Below, piece by piece: positions 1 to 6,449 of a stretch of DNA of 11,077 nt. Below the pieces are notes generated by a model. That model searched no databases and was not told the origin of the DNA. It saw only the letters and a program-made list of their open reading frames with translations. Within the stretch, counting starts at the first letter, position 1. The number at the start of each line of letters is the position of its first letter. Source of the stretch: an uncultured Clostridia bacterium. GTDB lineage: Bacteria; Bacillota; Clostridia; Oscillospirales; CAG-272. Position numbers and translations under genes: made by a program. Where the stretch lies: NCBI GenBank assembly GCA_945949385.1, contig CAMFEL010000060.1, positions 1 through 11,077 on the forward strand, in the 5' to 3' direction.

Positions 1-429
1 CACGCTGTTGGGAAAAACGAGAGTCGTATTTATAAGCATTATGAAAAACAGCGTCTTAAGCTGTACGGTCTCTGCCGCCGTAAAGCTTGCGGAGAAAAAG
101 CTTCCGATATTGAAGTACATACACAGCCCAACGGAAAATGCAAGGGCGGCCGCCGCAGTATAAAGTATCAGAAACATACCGTATATATCTTTTTCCGGTT
201 TGTTTTCCGCTCTGGCACGGGCGCTGAAGCGTATAAGAGTATTACCGAACCCCATGTCCAACAGATTAAGATACGCGACCAGGCTCAGAGACAGGGTGTA
301 AACGCCGTATTCTCCCTGCCCCAGAAACCTCAGTACAGCCGGAGTATATACGGCACCTATAACAATCGAAATTACCATATTGGCAACGCTCAGGGCGGCG
401 CCGTATTTTCTGTTTTTGGCTTCGTTCAC
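1..429 (-). CDS. Polysaccharide/oligosaccharide flippase, N-terminal part (cut by window edge)
   Basis: The frame is open from a GTG at 427-429 to the window edge, giving 143 codons of a longer membrane protein. The start is set by a GGAGG at 438-442, eight bases upstream. The N-terminus is polar (MNEAKNRKYG), followed by a hydrophobic helix (LSVANMVISIVIGAVYTPAVL), then FLGQGEYGVYTLSLSLVAYLNLLDMGFGN and a third hydrophobic stretch (FLILYTAAAALAFSVGL, approximately). The pattern 'LGQGEYGVY...LLDMGFGN...IRF' is typical of the Wzx/RfbX polysaccharide biosynthesis branch of the MOP superfamily, which moves lipid-linked glycans across the cytoplasmic membrane. Full-length members have about 450-500 residues and 12-14 helices; only the first three or four are here. 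Substrate cannot be told. Family confidence is good; the distinct MATE pump at 1224-2639 is in the same superfamily but is not a close copy. Confidence 0.82.
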   Translation of the reverse strand, partial: MNEAKNRKYGAALSVANMVISIVIGAVYTPAVLRFLGQGEYGVYTLSLSLVAYLNLLDMGFGNTLIRFSARARAENKPEKDIYGMFLILYTAAAALAFSVGLCMYFNIGSFFSASFTAAETVQLKTLFFIMLINTTLVFPNSV

Positions 430-656
430 AAATATCGCCTCCAATTTCAGTGCGTCAGCCGCCCGTAGCGGTCAAAAAAAACTTCATTCGGCATTTTTCG
501 TATTAACGGGACGGTAATATCGCCCGAAGTAAGTATGCACCGGGAATTATCGCATATTCAGGGCGGCATACAATATGTCGTACGGTCTTTCCCGAAAACG
601 AAAAGCAGCTCAAATCAGCTATTACCTTTCTTTTTTGAACTTTTTCGAAAAAACAC
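430..656. other. Intergenic region between divergent flippase and rplS
   Basis: No open frame of coding character is seen on either strand. It holds the flippase ribosome binding site, a run of eight A's at 474-481, a degraded hairpin around 457-474 (GCCGC/GCGGT), and an A/T-rich block with the perfect 12-base palindrome TTTTTCGAAAAA at 641-652. That block lies directly upstream of the rplS -35 and could act as an UP element. Confidence 0.5.
546..573 (-). promoter_or_regulatory. Possible promoter of the flippase gene
   Basis: On the minus strand, TTGTAT (568-573) and GATAAT (546-551) are 16 bases apart, with TGC directly before the -10 (an extended -10). The leader to the GTG start would be about 110 bases. 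The -35 is poor, so this is only a candidate. Confidence 0.3.
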
Positions 657-685
657 TTGCAATACCCGCGGCTTTATGCTATAAT
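657..685 (+). promoter_or_regulatory. rplS promoter (extended -10)
   Basis: TTGCAA (657-662) and a perfect TATAAT (680-685) are separated by exactly 17 bases, and TG at 677-678 gives the extended -10 TGnTATAAT. The A/T-rich tract just upstream fits an UP element. Transcription would start near 692. This fits a strong constitutive sigma-A promoter, as expected for a ribosomal protein gene. Confidence 0.85.
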
Positions 686-691
686 ACAGAG

Positions 692-775
692 CGTATGCGG
701 CTCCTGCCGCCGGAATGGTCCAATGCAGCTCAGTACGAACATTCTTGAAATCAAAAGAAAAAGGAGAGTTTCACA
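692..775 (+). promoter_or_regulatory. Structured rplS 5' leader (possible L19 autoregulatory leader)
   Basis: About 84 bases separate the predicted start of transcription from the rplS ATG. A tight hairpin is seen at 697-710 (GCGGC, loop TCCT, GCCGC). A second, longer-range pairing is possible between GGAATG (712-717) and CATTCT (740-745). An L19 leader RNA family is known from Firmicutes, in which L19 is thought to bind its own mRNA. Two hairpins before the ribosome binding site would fit such a leader, but I cannot align it to the family model. The ribosome binding site AAGGAG lies at 761-766. Confidence 0.4.
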
Positions 776-1120
776 ATGACAAAACTCGAAGCTTTTGCAA
801 GCGAGCAGCTGAGAGAGGATGTCCCTCAGTTTAATGTGGGCGACACTGTTAAGGTCCACAACCTCATCAAAGAGGGTACAAGAGAAAGAATTCAGATTTT
901 TGAAGGCACCGTTATCGCGCGCCACGGCGGCGGTATCTCCGAGACCTTCACCGTACGCAGAGTAGCTTACGGCTGCGGCGTTGAAAAGACCTTCCCCCTG
1001 CACTCACCCCATGTTCCCAAGGTAGAGGTTGTCCGTGTAGGTAAGGTAAGACGCTCCAAGCTCTATTACCTCCGTGACAGAGTAGGTAAGGCTGCCAAAG
1101 TTAAAGAGCGCATCCAGTAA
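776..1120 (+). CDS. rplS: 50S ribosomal protein L19
   Basis: This is a 114-residue protein of the normal L19 length. It carries the family hallmarks: GDTVKVH (residues 22-28), RERIQIFEG (36-44), the basic and glycine-rich ARHGGGISETFTVRR, and HSPHVPKVEVVRVGKVRRSKLYYLRDR near the C-terminus. L19 sits at the 30S-50S interface of the ribosome and helps form an intersubunit bridge. The start has AAGGAG nine bases upstream. In many bacteria rplS follows rpsP, rimM and trmD; here it stands alone between its own promoter and a strong terminator, so it is monocistronic. Codon use is strongly biased (AAG, GTT, CGC), as in highly expressed genes. Identification is certain. Confidence 0.98.
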   Translation: MTKLEAFASEQLREDVPQFNVGDTVKVHNLIKEGTRERIQIFEGTVIARHGGGISETFTVRRVAYGCGVEKTFPLHSPHVPKVEVVRVGKVRRSKLYYLRDRVGKAAKVKERIQ

Positions 1121-1123
1121 GTT

Positions 1124-1153
1124 AAAAATCTCAGCTACGGCTGAGATTTTTTT
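1124..1153 (+). terminator. rplS intrinsic terminator with UACG tetraloop
   Basis: A perfect 12-base-pair stem, AAAAATCTCAGC (1124-1135) with GCTGAGATTTTT (1140-1151), encloses the loop TACG. The loop is closed by C-G, so the RNA has the very stable cUACGg tetraloop. The T-run continues to 1153. It begins only four bases after the rplS stop codon. Confidence 0.95.
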
Positions 1154-1223
1154 CTGCACTTCACCGCTTTAACGGTTCAAATCAGCAACCGAAAACCATA
1201 ACGCCGAACGGATATACTTTCAA

Positions 1224-2639
1224 ATGAACATAAAATCCATTTATTTCAACAAACGCTTCTGGCGCTCTGCCATTCCTTTGGCGCTCCCCATAGCTTTCCA
1301 GAATCTTCTGGCCGCATCTTCCTCCATGGTCGATACCTTTATGATAGCGGGGCTGGGAGACACCGCCCTGTCGTCGGTGGGTATGGCATCGCAGTTCAGC
1401 TGGCTTTTTAACTGCGTAATCTTCGGACTGGGCTCGGGCACCGCCATATTTGTTTCCCAGTACTGGGGCAACAACGACAAAAAATCAATACACCGCACCG
1501 AGGGTATTTCTCTGACCGCCGCTGTCATTGTCAGCCTTTTGTTCTGCTTCTTTGCGTTTTTCTTTTCCGATTTTATAATCGGTATTTATTCAAAAACGCC
1601 CCTCGTCATCGAATACGGAGCGGAATATCTGAGATACGCCTGCTGGTCGTACATTCCCATCGCGCTGAGCTTTGTAATGTGCATCGTGCTGAGAAGCACG
1701 GAAAGCGTAAAGCTTCCCGTTGCCAGTTCTCTGGCAACCTCGGCAATGAACATAGTGCTGAACTACTGCCTGATATACGGACGCTTCGGTCTCCCCCGTA
1801 TGGGTACTGCGGGAGCGGCTTTGGCTACAACGCTGGCAAACTGGCTGGGTCTTGCGGTGCTTATTATCATTTGCCTTGTAAGAAAAAATATCCTTTGCGC
1901 ACCCCTGCGCGAGCTTTTAGGCTTTGGACGGCACCATGTGGCGGAGTTTTTCATTAAAGCGCTTCCCGCCGTGGGAAACGAAACCATTTGGGCACTGGGC
2001 ACCGTCACTATGAACGCCATTCTGTCCAATATGGGCGACGAATACTACGCGGGTGTTACAATACAGAGAACGGTGGAAAACGTGGCGTTTGTATTCGCAG
2101 TCGGTCTGTGCAACGCCTGTTCCATTCTTGTAGGCAAGGCGGTAGGCTCCGGTCAGCTTAAAGAAGCAAAAGAGACTGCGATCCGCTTCAGCTTCGTAAT
2201 GCCGCTGCTAAGCATTGCCACATCCCTTGTGCTTGTGCTGCTGCGCCATCCCATTGTCAGTCTGTTCACTATGAACGGAGAATATTCACAGCTTTCAATA
2301 TCCACGGCGGCGCTGTGCATTGCCACCTACGCGCTTATTCTTCCCGCCAGAAATATGCCGTATCTTTATATAGTAGGAGTTTTCCGCCCCGGCGGCGACC
2401 CGCGCACGGGACTTATATGCGATATAATACCGCTTTGGCTCATTTCCATACCCGTGACCGCCGTGCTGGCATACTTCGTAAAGCTTCCCTTCAGCCTTGT
2501 ATATCTGATAATGTACCTTTGCGAAGACATACCCAAAGCTGCCATATGTATCGGCTATTTCCTGACCGGAAAATGGATACGCCCCGTTACCGACGAGGGC
2601 AAAGCCGCACTTGAAAAAATGAAGGCGGAAAAATCATAA
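1224..2639 (+). CDS. MATE family efflux transporter
   Basis: The 471-residue integral membrane protein fits the MATE family (about 450 residues, 12 helices in two homologous halves). The N-terminal half has the typical AIPLALPIAFQNLL...VDTFMIAGLGDTALSSVGMASQ (roughly residues 16-56), then GSGTAIFVSQYWGNND. The second half has GNETIWALGTVTMNAIL, NVAFVFAVGLCNACSILVGKAVGSG and a final helix block ending in KWIRPVTDEGKAALEKMK. MATE pumps export cationic drugs or metabolites in exchange for Na+ or H+; the substrate cannot be told from sequence. The ATG at 1224 has no clear Shine-Dalgarno sequence (only GGA at 1210-1212). No other in-frame ATG lies close upstream. The gene follows the rplS terminator by 70 bases, so it should be transcribed separately. 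Confidence 0.92.
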   Translation: MNIKSIYFNKRFWRSAIPLALPIAFQNLLAASSSMVDTFMIAGLGDTALSSVGMASQFSWLFNCVIFGLGSGTAIFVSQYWGNNDKKSIHRTEGISLTAAVIVSLLFCFFAFFFSDFIIGIYSKTPLVIEYGAEYLRYACWSYIPIALSFVMCIVLRSTESVKLPVASSLATSAMNIVLNYCLIYGRFGLPRMGTAGAALATTLANWLGLAVLIIICLVRKNILCAPLRELLGFGRHHVAEFFIKALPAVGNETIWALGTVTMNAILSNMGDEYYAGVTIQRTVENVAFVFAVGLCNACSILVGKAVGSGQLKEAKETAIRFSFVMPLLSIATSLVLVLLRHPIVSLFTMNGEYSQLSISTAALCIATYALILPARNMPYLYIVGVFRPGGDPRTGLICDIIPLWLISIPVTAVLAYFVKLPFSLVYLIMYLCEDIPKAAICIGYFLTGKWIRPVTDEGKAALEKMKAEKS

Positions 2640-2649
2640 AATATAGCAG

Positions 2650-2677
2650 AAAAGAGGTCCCACGGACCTCTTTTTTA
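2650..2677. terminator. Bidirectional terminator between MATE and GNAT genes
   Basis: An 11-base-pair stem, AAAAGAGGTCC (2650-2660) with GGACCTCTTTT (2664-2674), has a three-base CAC loop and a T-run to 2676 on the plus strand. The A's at 2650-2653 give a shorter U-tract on the minus strand. It lies between two convergent genes and can serve both. Confidence 0.9.
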
Positions 2678-2687
2678 TTTCAGTATA

Positions 2688-3221
2688 TCAGTATACAAAG
2701 GAAAGTACTTTCTTTTCCTCGCACAGCTTATCGAAAAACATCCGATAAGTCTCCACATATCTGTATCCGCATTTTCTAAGCGTTTTTTCGGAAGCAGCGT
2801 TTTCCTCAAAGCATTCACCGAAAACATAGTCAAAACGCCTTTTAAGATACGCCGAAAGCACTCCCACTGCCTCGGTGCCGAAGCCTTGCTTATGATATCG
2901 GCGACCTATGATAAAGCCTACGGAAACATTGTTCTTCCCCGCGTATTCCCCACTGTCTGCTTTATACGGATGCACATTAAAATACCCTATGCACTCCCCG
3001 CCGTACAGTATGGCGATCCCTGTTTTATTATCGGTAAGCCCGTGCCAGAATTTTTCGAAATCAGCATCGTCCTTTGCAGGCATATAACCTGCGGGGCGGG
3101 TGAGGTCGGGGTCTGACAGTATTTCTCTGAGGCTTTCCCTGTCGGCTTCGGCAATAAGCCTGTATGTAAGGCGGCCGCAGGAAAGTGTTAAATTATCAAA
3201 TCCTATAGGGCTTGTACTCAT
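2688..3221 (-). CDS. GNAT family N-acetyltransferase (RimJ/RimL type)
   Basis: The 177-residue protein matches the Acetyltransf_3 (RimJ/RimL/SpeG-like) branch of the GNAT fold. Visible are LTYRLIAEADRESLREIL at the N-terminus, the beta-4 strand VSVGFIIGRRY, the acetyl-CoA pyrophosphate loop HKQGFGTEA (residues 110-118) and the ENAASEKTLRKCGYRYV segment (140-154) with its conserved Asn141 and Ser144. It would move an acetyl group from acetyl-CoA to an amine: a protein N-terminus, antibiotic, polyamine or sugar amine. The acceptor is unknown. The frame is open further upstream (to 3314), but the ATG at 3221 is preferred. It forms an ATGA overlap with the upstream deacetylase stop, which implies translational coupling, and the family homology begins there. 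It is the last gene of a PHP-deacetylase-GNAT operon and ends at the bidirectional terminator. Confidence 0.88.
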   Translation of the reverse strand: MSTSPIGFDNLTLSCGRLTYRLIAEADRESLREILSDPDLTRPAGYMPAKDDADFEKFWHGLTDNKTGIAILYGGECIGYFNVHPYKADSGEYAGKNNVSVGFIIGRRYHKQGFGTEAVGVLSAYLKRRFDYVFGECFEENAASEKTLRKCGYRYVETYRMFFDKLCEEKKVLSFVY

Positions 3222-4033
3222 AGCTTCACAGTCATCCCCGCAGGTATCATCACCTTTTCGAAATCCACGGATATCCATACATCCGTGCAGGTGGGATTGT
3301 ATACCGAGGTGCACTGCTCCGCAAAGCGCAGAGAGCGCACGGCGTTCATATAATCCACTATTTCAATATTGGTGGCATACCATATATCATCGCGCCCGCC
3401 GATACTTTTGCAGAATTCCTCCATACGGCTCCAGCGCTCCTCGTCGGAGAACTCATAGCTGTGACCCCACACATACATAAGCCTCATTCTGTCGTAGTTA
3501 AGCGGACGCATAAACCGCTCAATAAGCTCCGAATCCGCTCTTGAATGATGGCAGGTAGGATCCCAAAGCATAAAGTTTTCGGGCACGGCAAACTCTCCCG
3601 TCTCCCTGACCGTCCTTGAATACTCCATACCTGCACTGCGGCACACCCTGATTACCCGCTCCGAAAAGCTTCCGTAAGGGTATGACATACCGCGCACTGG
3701 ATAGCCGCACAGCGCTTCAAGATACAGCCTGTTGTCCGTAACCTCCGCCCGAATTGCTTCGTCAGGCATCCAGGCGGGAAAGGGGTGGTGAGCCATGTGG
3801 CAGGATATTTCGTGACCGCGGTACAGACTTTCATAATCCTTTGGGTCTACAAGAGCGGCACCGCCTATAAGCTTTGCCAAAAGCTCCGGAATACAAAGAT
3901 GAAATGTGGACTTTATGCCGTATTTGTTAAGCATTTCCACAAGGCGGTAGTCCTCGAATCTGCCGTCGTCATAGCTAAGCGTCAGCGCCCTCTCTTTTCC
4001 TCCGGGCCAGTATATTGTTTCAACACGCTTCAT
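3218..4033 (-). CDS. NodB-type polysaccharide deacetylase (carbohydrate esterase 4-like), no signal peptide
   Basis: The 271-residue protein has the NodB catalytic motifs in order. Motif 1 is LSYDDG (Asp22 as base, Asp23 as metal ligand; usually TFDDG). Motif 2 is HMAHH (His79 and His83 as metal ligands; the usual Ser/Thr after the first His is Met). Motif 3 is RGMSYPYG (Arg114, Pro119), and WGHSYEF follows near residue 190. Such enzymes use Zn or Co to remove N-acetyl groups from peptidoglycan or other amino-sugar polymers or small molecules. There is no signal peptide or anchor, so a cytoplasmic small substrate is more likely than the cell wall. The start at 4033 is chosen because GGAGGAGG lies at 4039-4046. 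The frame extends to an ATG at 4123, but that site overlaps the upstream gene and has no well-spaced ribosome site. The stop overlaps the GNAT ATG. Confidence 0.88.
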   Translation of the reverse strand: MKRVETIYWPGGKERALTLSYDDGRFEDYRLVEMLNKYGIKSTFHLCIPELLAKLIGGAALVDPKDYESLYRGHEISCHMAHHPFPAWMPDEAIRAEVTDNRLYLEALCGYPVRGMSYPYGSFSERVIRVCRSAGMEYSRTVRETGEFAVPENFMLWDPTCHHSRADSELIERFMRPLNYDRMRLMYVWGHSYEFSDEERWSRMEEFCKSIGGRDDIWYATNIEIVDYMNAVRSLRFAEQCTSVYNPTCTDVWISVDFEKVMIPAGMTVKL

Positions 4034-4107
4034 AGCAGCCTCCTCCGCTGTCGGTAAGTTTTTTCCTGTATATTCTATCAAACGGCGCCGAAGATTACAA
4101 TAGGGTT

Positions 4108-4986
4108 TTACTGATTTATCCATTCTCCTATTATTTCTTCGGGAATACCGAGGTTCCCTCTTCCTATGCCTATTTCTATATCCGGCTTCGGATCTCCGTG
4201 ATAATCGCTTCCGCCGCTGATATACAGATTATTTTTTCCGGCATATTCTGCCAAAATATCACTTTTGTTATCATCCTCCGAGGACGGATGAAAGCATTCG
4301 ATTCCGTCAAGCTCCGACTATTGCCTTAATTCATTTATAAATCCGATTGTATCGCTGAGCTCATATTCAAAGGGGTGAGCCAAAAAGACTTTCCCTCCCG
4401 CAGCATGAATTATATCTATTACTTCTTTATACTTCGGTCTGAACTCTATATGATTCATAAAATAACTGCTTTCCGGGTTTGCCAGACCTTTTCTGAAAAA
4501 CACATTAAACGATTTTGTAAATTCTCCTAATACTATGCGGTTTTCTTCGTGTGTCAACAGCTCCTCATAAATCGATCTTTCAACATATTCAGACGCTTTT
4601 TCAGGCTCTTTTATTTTGCTTTTATCATATATAAGTCCGTGATTATCGCATATATCAAACAGTCTCTTGCGGCATATCTCCTGCTGATATTTTAATTTAT
4701 CTTCGGAATAATACTTTTCGCACCATTCATTTATTATATGGGTATTTACATTATAAGCCAGTAGCTCAATGCTTTTATTCTGAAAAACCGCATGGAGCTC
4801 CGTACCTATAATTATCTTTCCGGTGAATATTTTATTATCCCTAAGCGCTCCGTCTTCATACTGTTTGCAGGTATCGTGATCCGTTATTGAAATGTATTTG
4901 AGTTCTCTTTCTTCGCACATTCTTAATACTTCTTCGACCGTTTTATCTCCGTCGGAATACACTGTGTGCATATGTAGATCTATCAT
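4108..4986 (-). pseudogene. PHP-domain phosphoesterase with in-frame TAG at codon 223
   Basis: The ATG at 4986 has AAAGGAA at 4993-4999. The product shows PHP metal motifs: HMH (His5, His7), Asp12, TDHD (35-38), GTELHA and LAHPFEYEL (His204). The frame meets TAG at 4318-4320 after 222 residues, so the intact reading frame is 4318-4986. In the same frame it continues for 69 codons to a TAA at 4108-4110. That part reads SELDGIECFHPSSED, then SGGSDYHGD (Asp261, His263), then a short tail ending GEWINQ. This is the normal C-terminus of the COG0613-like PHP family (RNase AM/YciV relatives, phosphoesterases acting on nucleotides or oligonucleotides). The last D-x-H metal ligands lie beyond the TAG, so the truncated protein should be inactive. 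It is the first gene of the operon with deacetylase and GNAT. Its base composition is visibly more A/T-rich than its neighbours. It could be a nonsense mutation, a sequencing error or stop-codon readthrough. Confidence 0.85.
4318..4320 (-). other. In-frame amber codon inside the PHP gene
   Basis: The plus strand reads CTA here, so the minus strand reads TTAAGGCAA-TAG-TCGGAG. Translation before (INELRQ) and after (SELDGIECF) matches one continuous PHP domain. One substitution (for example from CAG, TAC or TAT) would restore the frame. Confidence 0.9.
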
Positions 4987-5019
4987 AGCTGCTTCCTTTA
5001 TCTGCTTATTCTGTTTATA

Positions 5020-5048
5020 ATTATAACAGTAATTCCGACATTTTTCAA
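5020..5048 (-). promoter_or_regulatory. Promoter of the PHP-deacetylase-GNAT operon
   Basis: On the minus strand TTGAAA (5043-5048) and TATAAT (5020-5025) are 17 bases apart, with TGT directly before the -10 (extended -10). Transcription would start near 5013, leaving a leader of about 27 bases before the PHP ATG. Confidence 0.8.
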
Positions 5049-5062
5049 TTGACCTCTGCAAT

Positions 5063-5091
5063 TTGACATACTGCGGGAAAAAATGTATAAT
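5063..5091 (+). promoter_or_regulatory. Consensus sigma-A promoter of the rlmD operon
   Basis: TTGACA (5063-5068) and TATAAT (5086-5091) are both perfect, with 17 bases between. Start of transcription is expected near 5098, about 27 bases before the rlmD ATG. The -35 lies only 14 bases from the -35 of the divergent PHP promoter, so the two polymerases would be back to back. CAATTGAC (5046-5053) and CAATTTGAC (5059-5067) form an imperfect direct repeat across this gap. Confidence 0.9.
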
Positions 5092-5124
5092 AAATTCAGA
5101 ATGATAAAAAATTGAGGAAATTCA

Positions 5125-6417
5125 ATGAAAGACGAAATTCTAAAGCTGAAAACGGAAGATATGAACACTCTTGGAAACGGCATTGCAAAGGCAGACGGCT
5201 GCGTGGTCTTCTGTCTCGGCGCCGCTGACGGAGAAACGGTCACCGTGCGCATTTGCGATGAAAAGAAAAATTATAAAACCGCAGAGCTTGTAACCGTGGA
5301 CGAGCCCTCGCCTCACAGACAGGAGCCTGACTGCCCCGTATTCGGCAAATGCGGCGGCTGTACGCTTCGACATATCACTTACGCACATGAGACCGAGGTA
5401 AAAACCGCCGCAGTCAAAGCGGCGCTGAGACGGGCAGGCTTCGGGGATGTAAGTATATCCGGAATTGTCACGGATACGGCGGAGCGCTACCGCAACAAAG
5501 CGGTTTTTCGCTTTGAGGGAGACGCTTTCGGCTTTTCGGCAGAGCGCAGCAACGAGCTTATTCCCGTCTCAGACTGCCTGCTTTGTCCTTCACTTTTTAC
5601 GGACATCGCCGGCTTTACGGCAGAATATTTTGCCGCCGCGCCCCTTAATTATCTGTATCTGCGTCAAAACGGGGACGGCAGCGAAATTATATGCGTTATA
5701 GGCACGGATAATGAAAACAAAAATGAAGCAAAGTTTGAAAAATACGCCGAAGAGCTGACGGAAAAGTTCCCCGGCGTCTGCGGCGTTCTCATAAAGAACG
5801 GTATGCACCCCGAGGACGGCGGAGCATCGCGGCTTATACGGGGCAAAAAAGAAATAAGCACAAGCTTTCTTTCAATGAAGCTGTCGGTCTCGCCCGATTC
5901 GTTTTTTCAGGTAAATCACGCCATGGCGCAAAAGCTATGCCAAAAGGCGGCAAAGTACGCCTGTCCCGACGGCGGCGGCTACGGCGCCGATCTGTACTGC
6001 GGCACGGGAATAATCGGGCTGTCCGTCGCCTCGCTGTATCCTGACGCCAATATCACTGGAGTGGAGATAAACGAAGCCGCAGTCCGTGACGCAAAGAAAA
6101 ACGCCGCCGCAAACGGTCTTTCAAATATCGGATTTTTCTGCGGCGACAGCGCCGATTTTGCCAAAAGCATATACGGAAGCCTTGATTTTGTAACAATCGA
6201 CCCTCCGAGAGCAGGCTGCTCTGACAAAATGATAAAAGAGCTGCTCCGTATCGCGCCGGAGCGGCTGGTGTATGTTTCCTGCGACCCCTCCACTCTGGCA
6301 CGGGATCTGAAAAAACTGTGCGAAAATAAATACCGTATTAAAGAAGTATCCGTCTTTGACCTTTTCCCGCGGACAAAGCACGTGGAGACGGTGTGCCTTT
6401 TGTCCAAATTTCATTAG
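5125..6417 (+). CDS. rlmD: 23S rRNA (uracil-5-)-methyltransferase, RlmD/RumA family
   Basis: The 430-residue enzyme uses S-adenosylmethionine to methylate C5 of a uracil in 23S rRNA (in Firmicutes one enzyme may serve both U747 and U1939). An N-terminal TRAM-like RNA-binding segment covers about residues 1-58. The [4Fe-4S] cluster cysteines CPVFGKCGGC (Cys70, Cys76, Cys79) are present, with the fourth in SDCLLC. The C-terminal Rossmann domain has LYCGTGIIGL (SAM-binding motif), GVEI, TIDPPRAG and YVSCDPSTLARDL, where Cys386 is the catalytic nucleophile. The C-terminal DLFPRTKHVETVCLL is also diagnostic. The start has GAGGAA at 5114-5119. It ends in tandem stops TAG-TAA. It is G+C-richer than both the PHP gene before it and the HAD gene after it. 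It is the first gene of a likely rlmD-HAD-phosphatase operon. A tRNA m5U54 target is less likely. Confidence 0.93.
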   Translation: MKDEILKLKTEDMNTLGNGIAKADGCVVFCLGAADGETVTVRICDEKKNYKTAELVTVDEPSPHRQEPDCPVFGKCGGCTLRHITYAHETEVKTAAVKAALRRAGFGDVSISGIVTDTAERYRNKAVFRFEGDAFGFSAERSNELIPVSDCLLCPSLFTDIAGFTAEYFAAAPLNYLYLRQNGDGSEIICVIGTDNENKNEAKFEKYAEELTEKFPGVCGVLIKNGMHPEDGGASRLIRGKKEISTSFLSMKLSVSPDSFFQVNHAMAQKLCQKAAKYACPDGGGYGADLYCGTGIIGLSVASLYPDANITGVEINEAAVRDAKKNAAANGLSNIGFFCGDSADFAKSIYGSLDFVTIDPPRAGCSDKMIKELLRIAPERLVYVSCDPSTLARDLKKLCENKYRIKEVSVFDLFPRTKHVETVCLLSKFH

Positions 6418-6449
6418 TAAGCATTATACCGAGTTTCAGGAGAAAAAGA

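Noticed and set aside
457..481. Hairpin followed by an A/T run near the flippase, considered as a terminator
   Set aside because: The U-tract would be on the wrong side of the stem for the minus strand and is A's on the plus strand; the stem is only four or five base pairs.
641..652. TTTTTCGAAAAA palindrome as a terminator or operator
   Set aside because: It is a simple A/T-rich palindrome with only one CG at its centre, cannot form a stable RNA hairpin with a loop, and is better explained as an UP-element-like tract of the rplS promoter.
1..2639. Flippase and MATE genes as a duplicated pair
   Set aside because: Both belong to the MOP superfamily but their N-termini differ in motif and they are in opposite directions with rplS between; no recent duplication is visible.
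3222..3314. 31-residue N-terminal extension of the GNAT protein
   Set aside because: It is antisense-free but overlaps the deacetylase C-terminus in another frame and reads as unstructured His/Gly/Cys-rich sequence; the ATGA junction at 3221 is the normal coupled start.
4034..4123. 30-residue N-terminal extension of the deacetylase
   Set aside because: The ATG at 4123 lies inside the C-terminal part of the PHP gene and its GGAG is too close; the ATG at 4033 has GGAGGAGG at good distance and begins where the NodB fold begins.
5979..6407. 142-codon open frame on the minus strand
   Set aside because: It is antisense to the SAM-binding domain of rlmD and made of Ser/Arg-rich antisense codons; no family resemblance.
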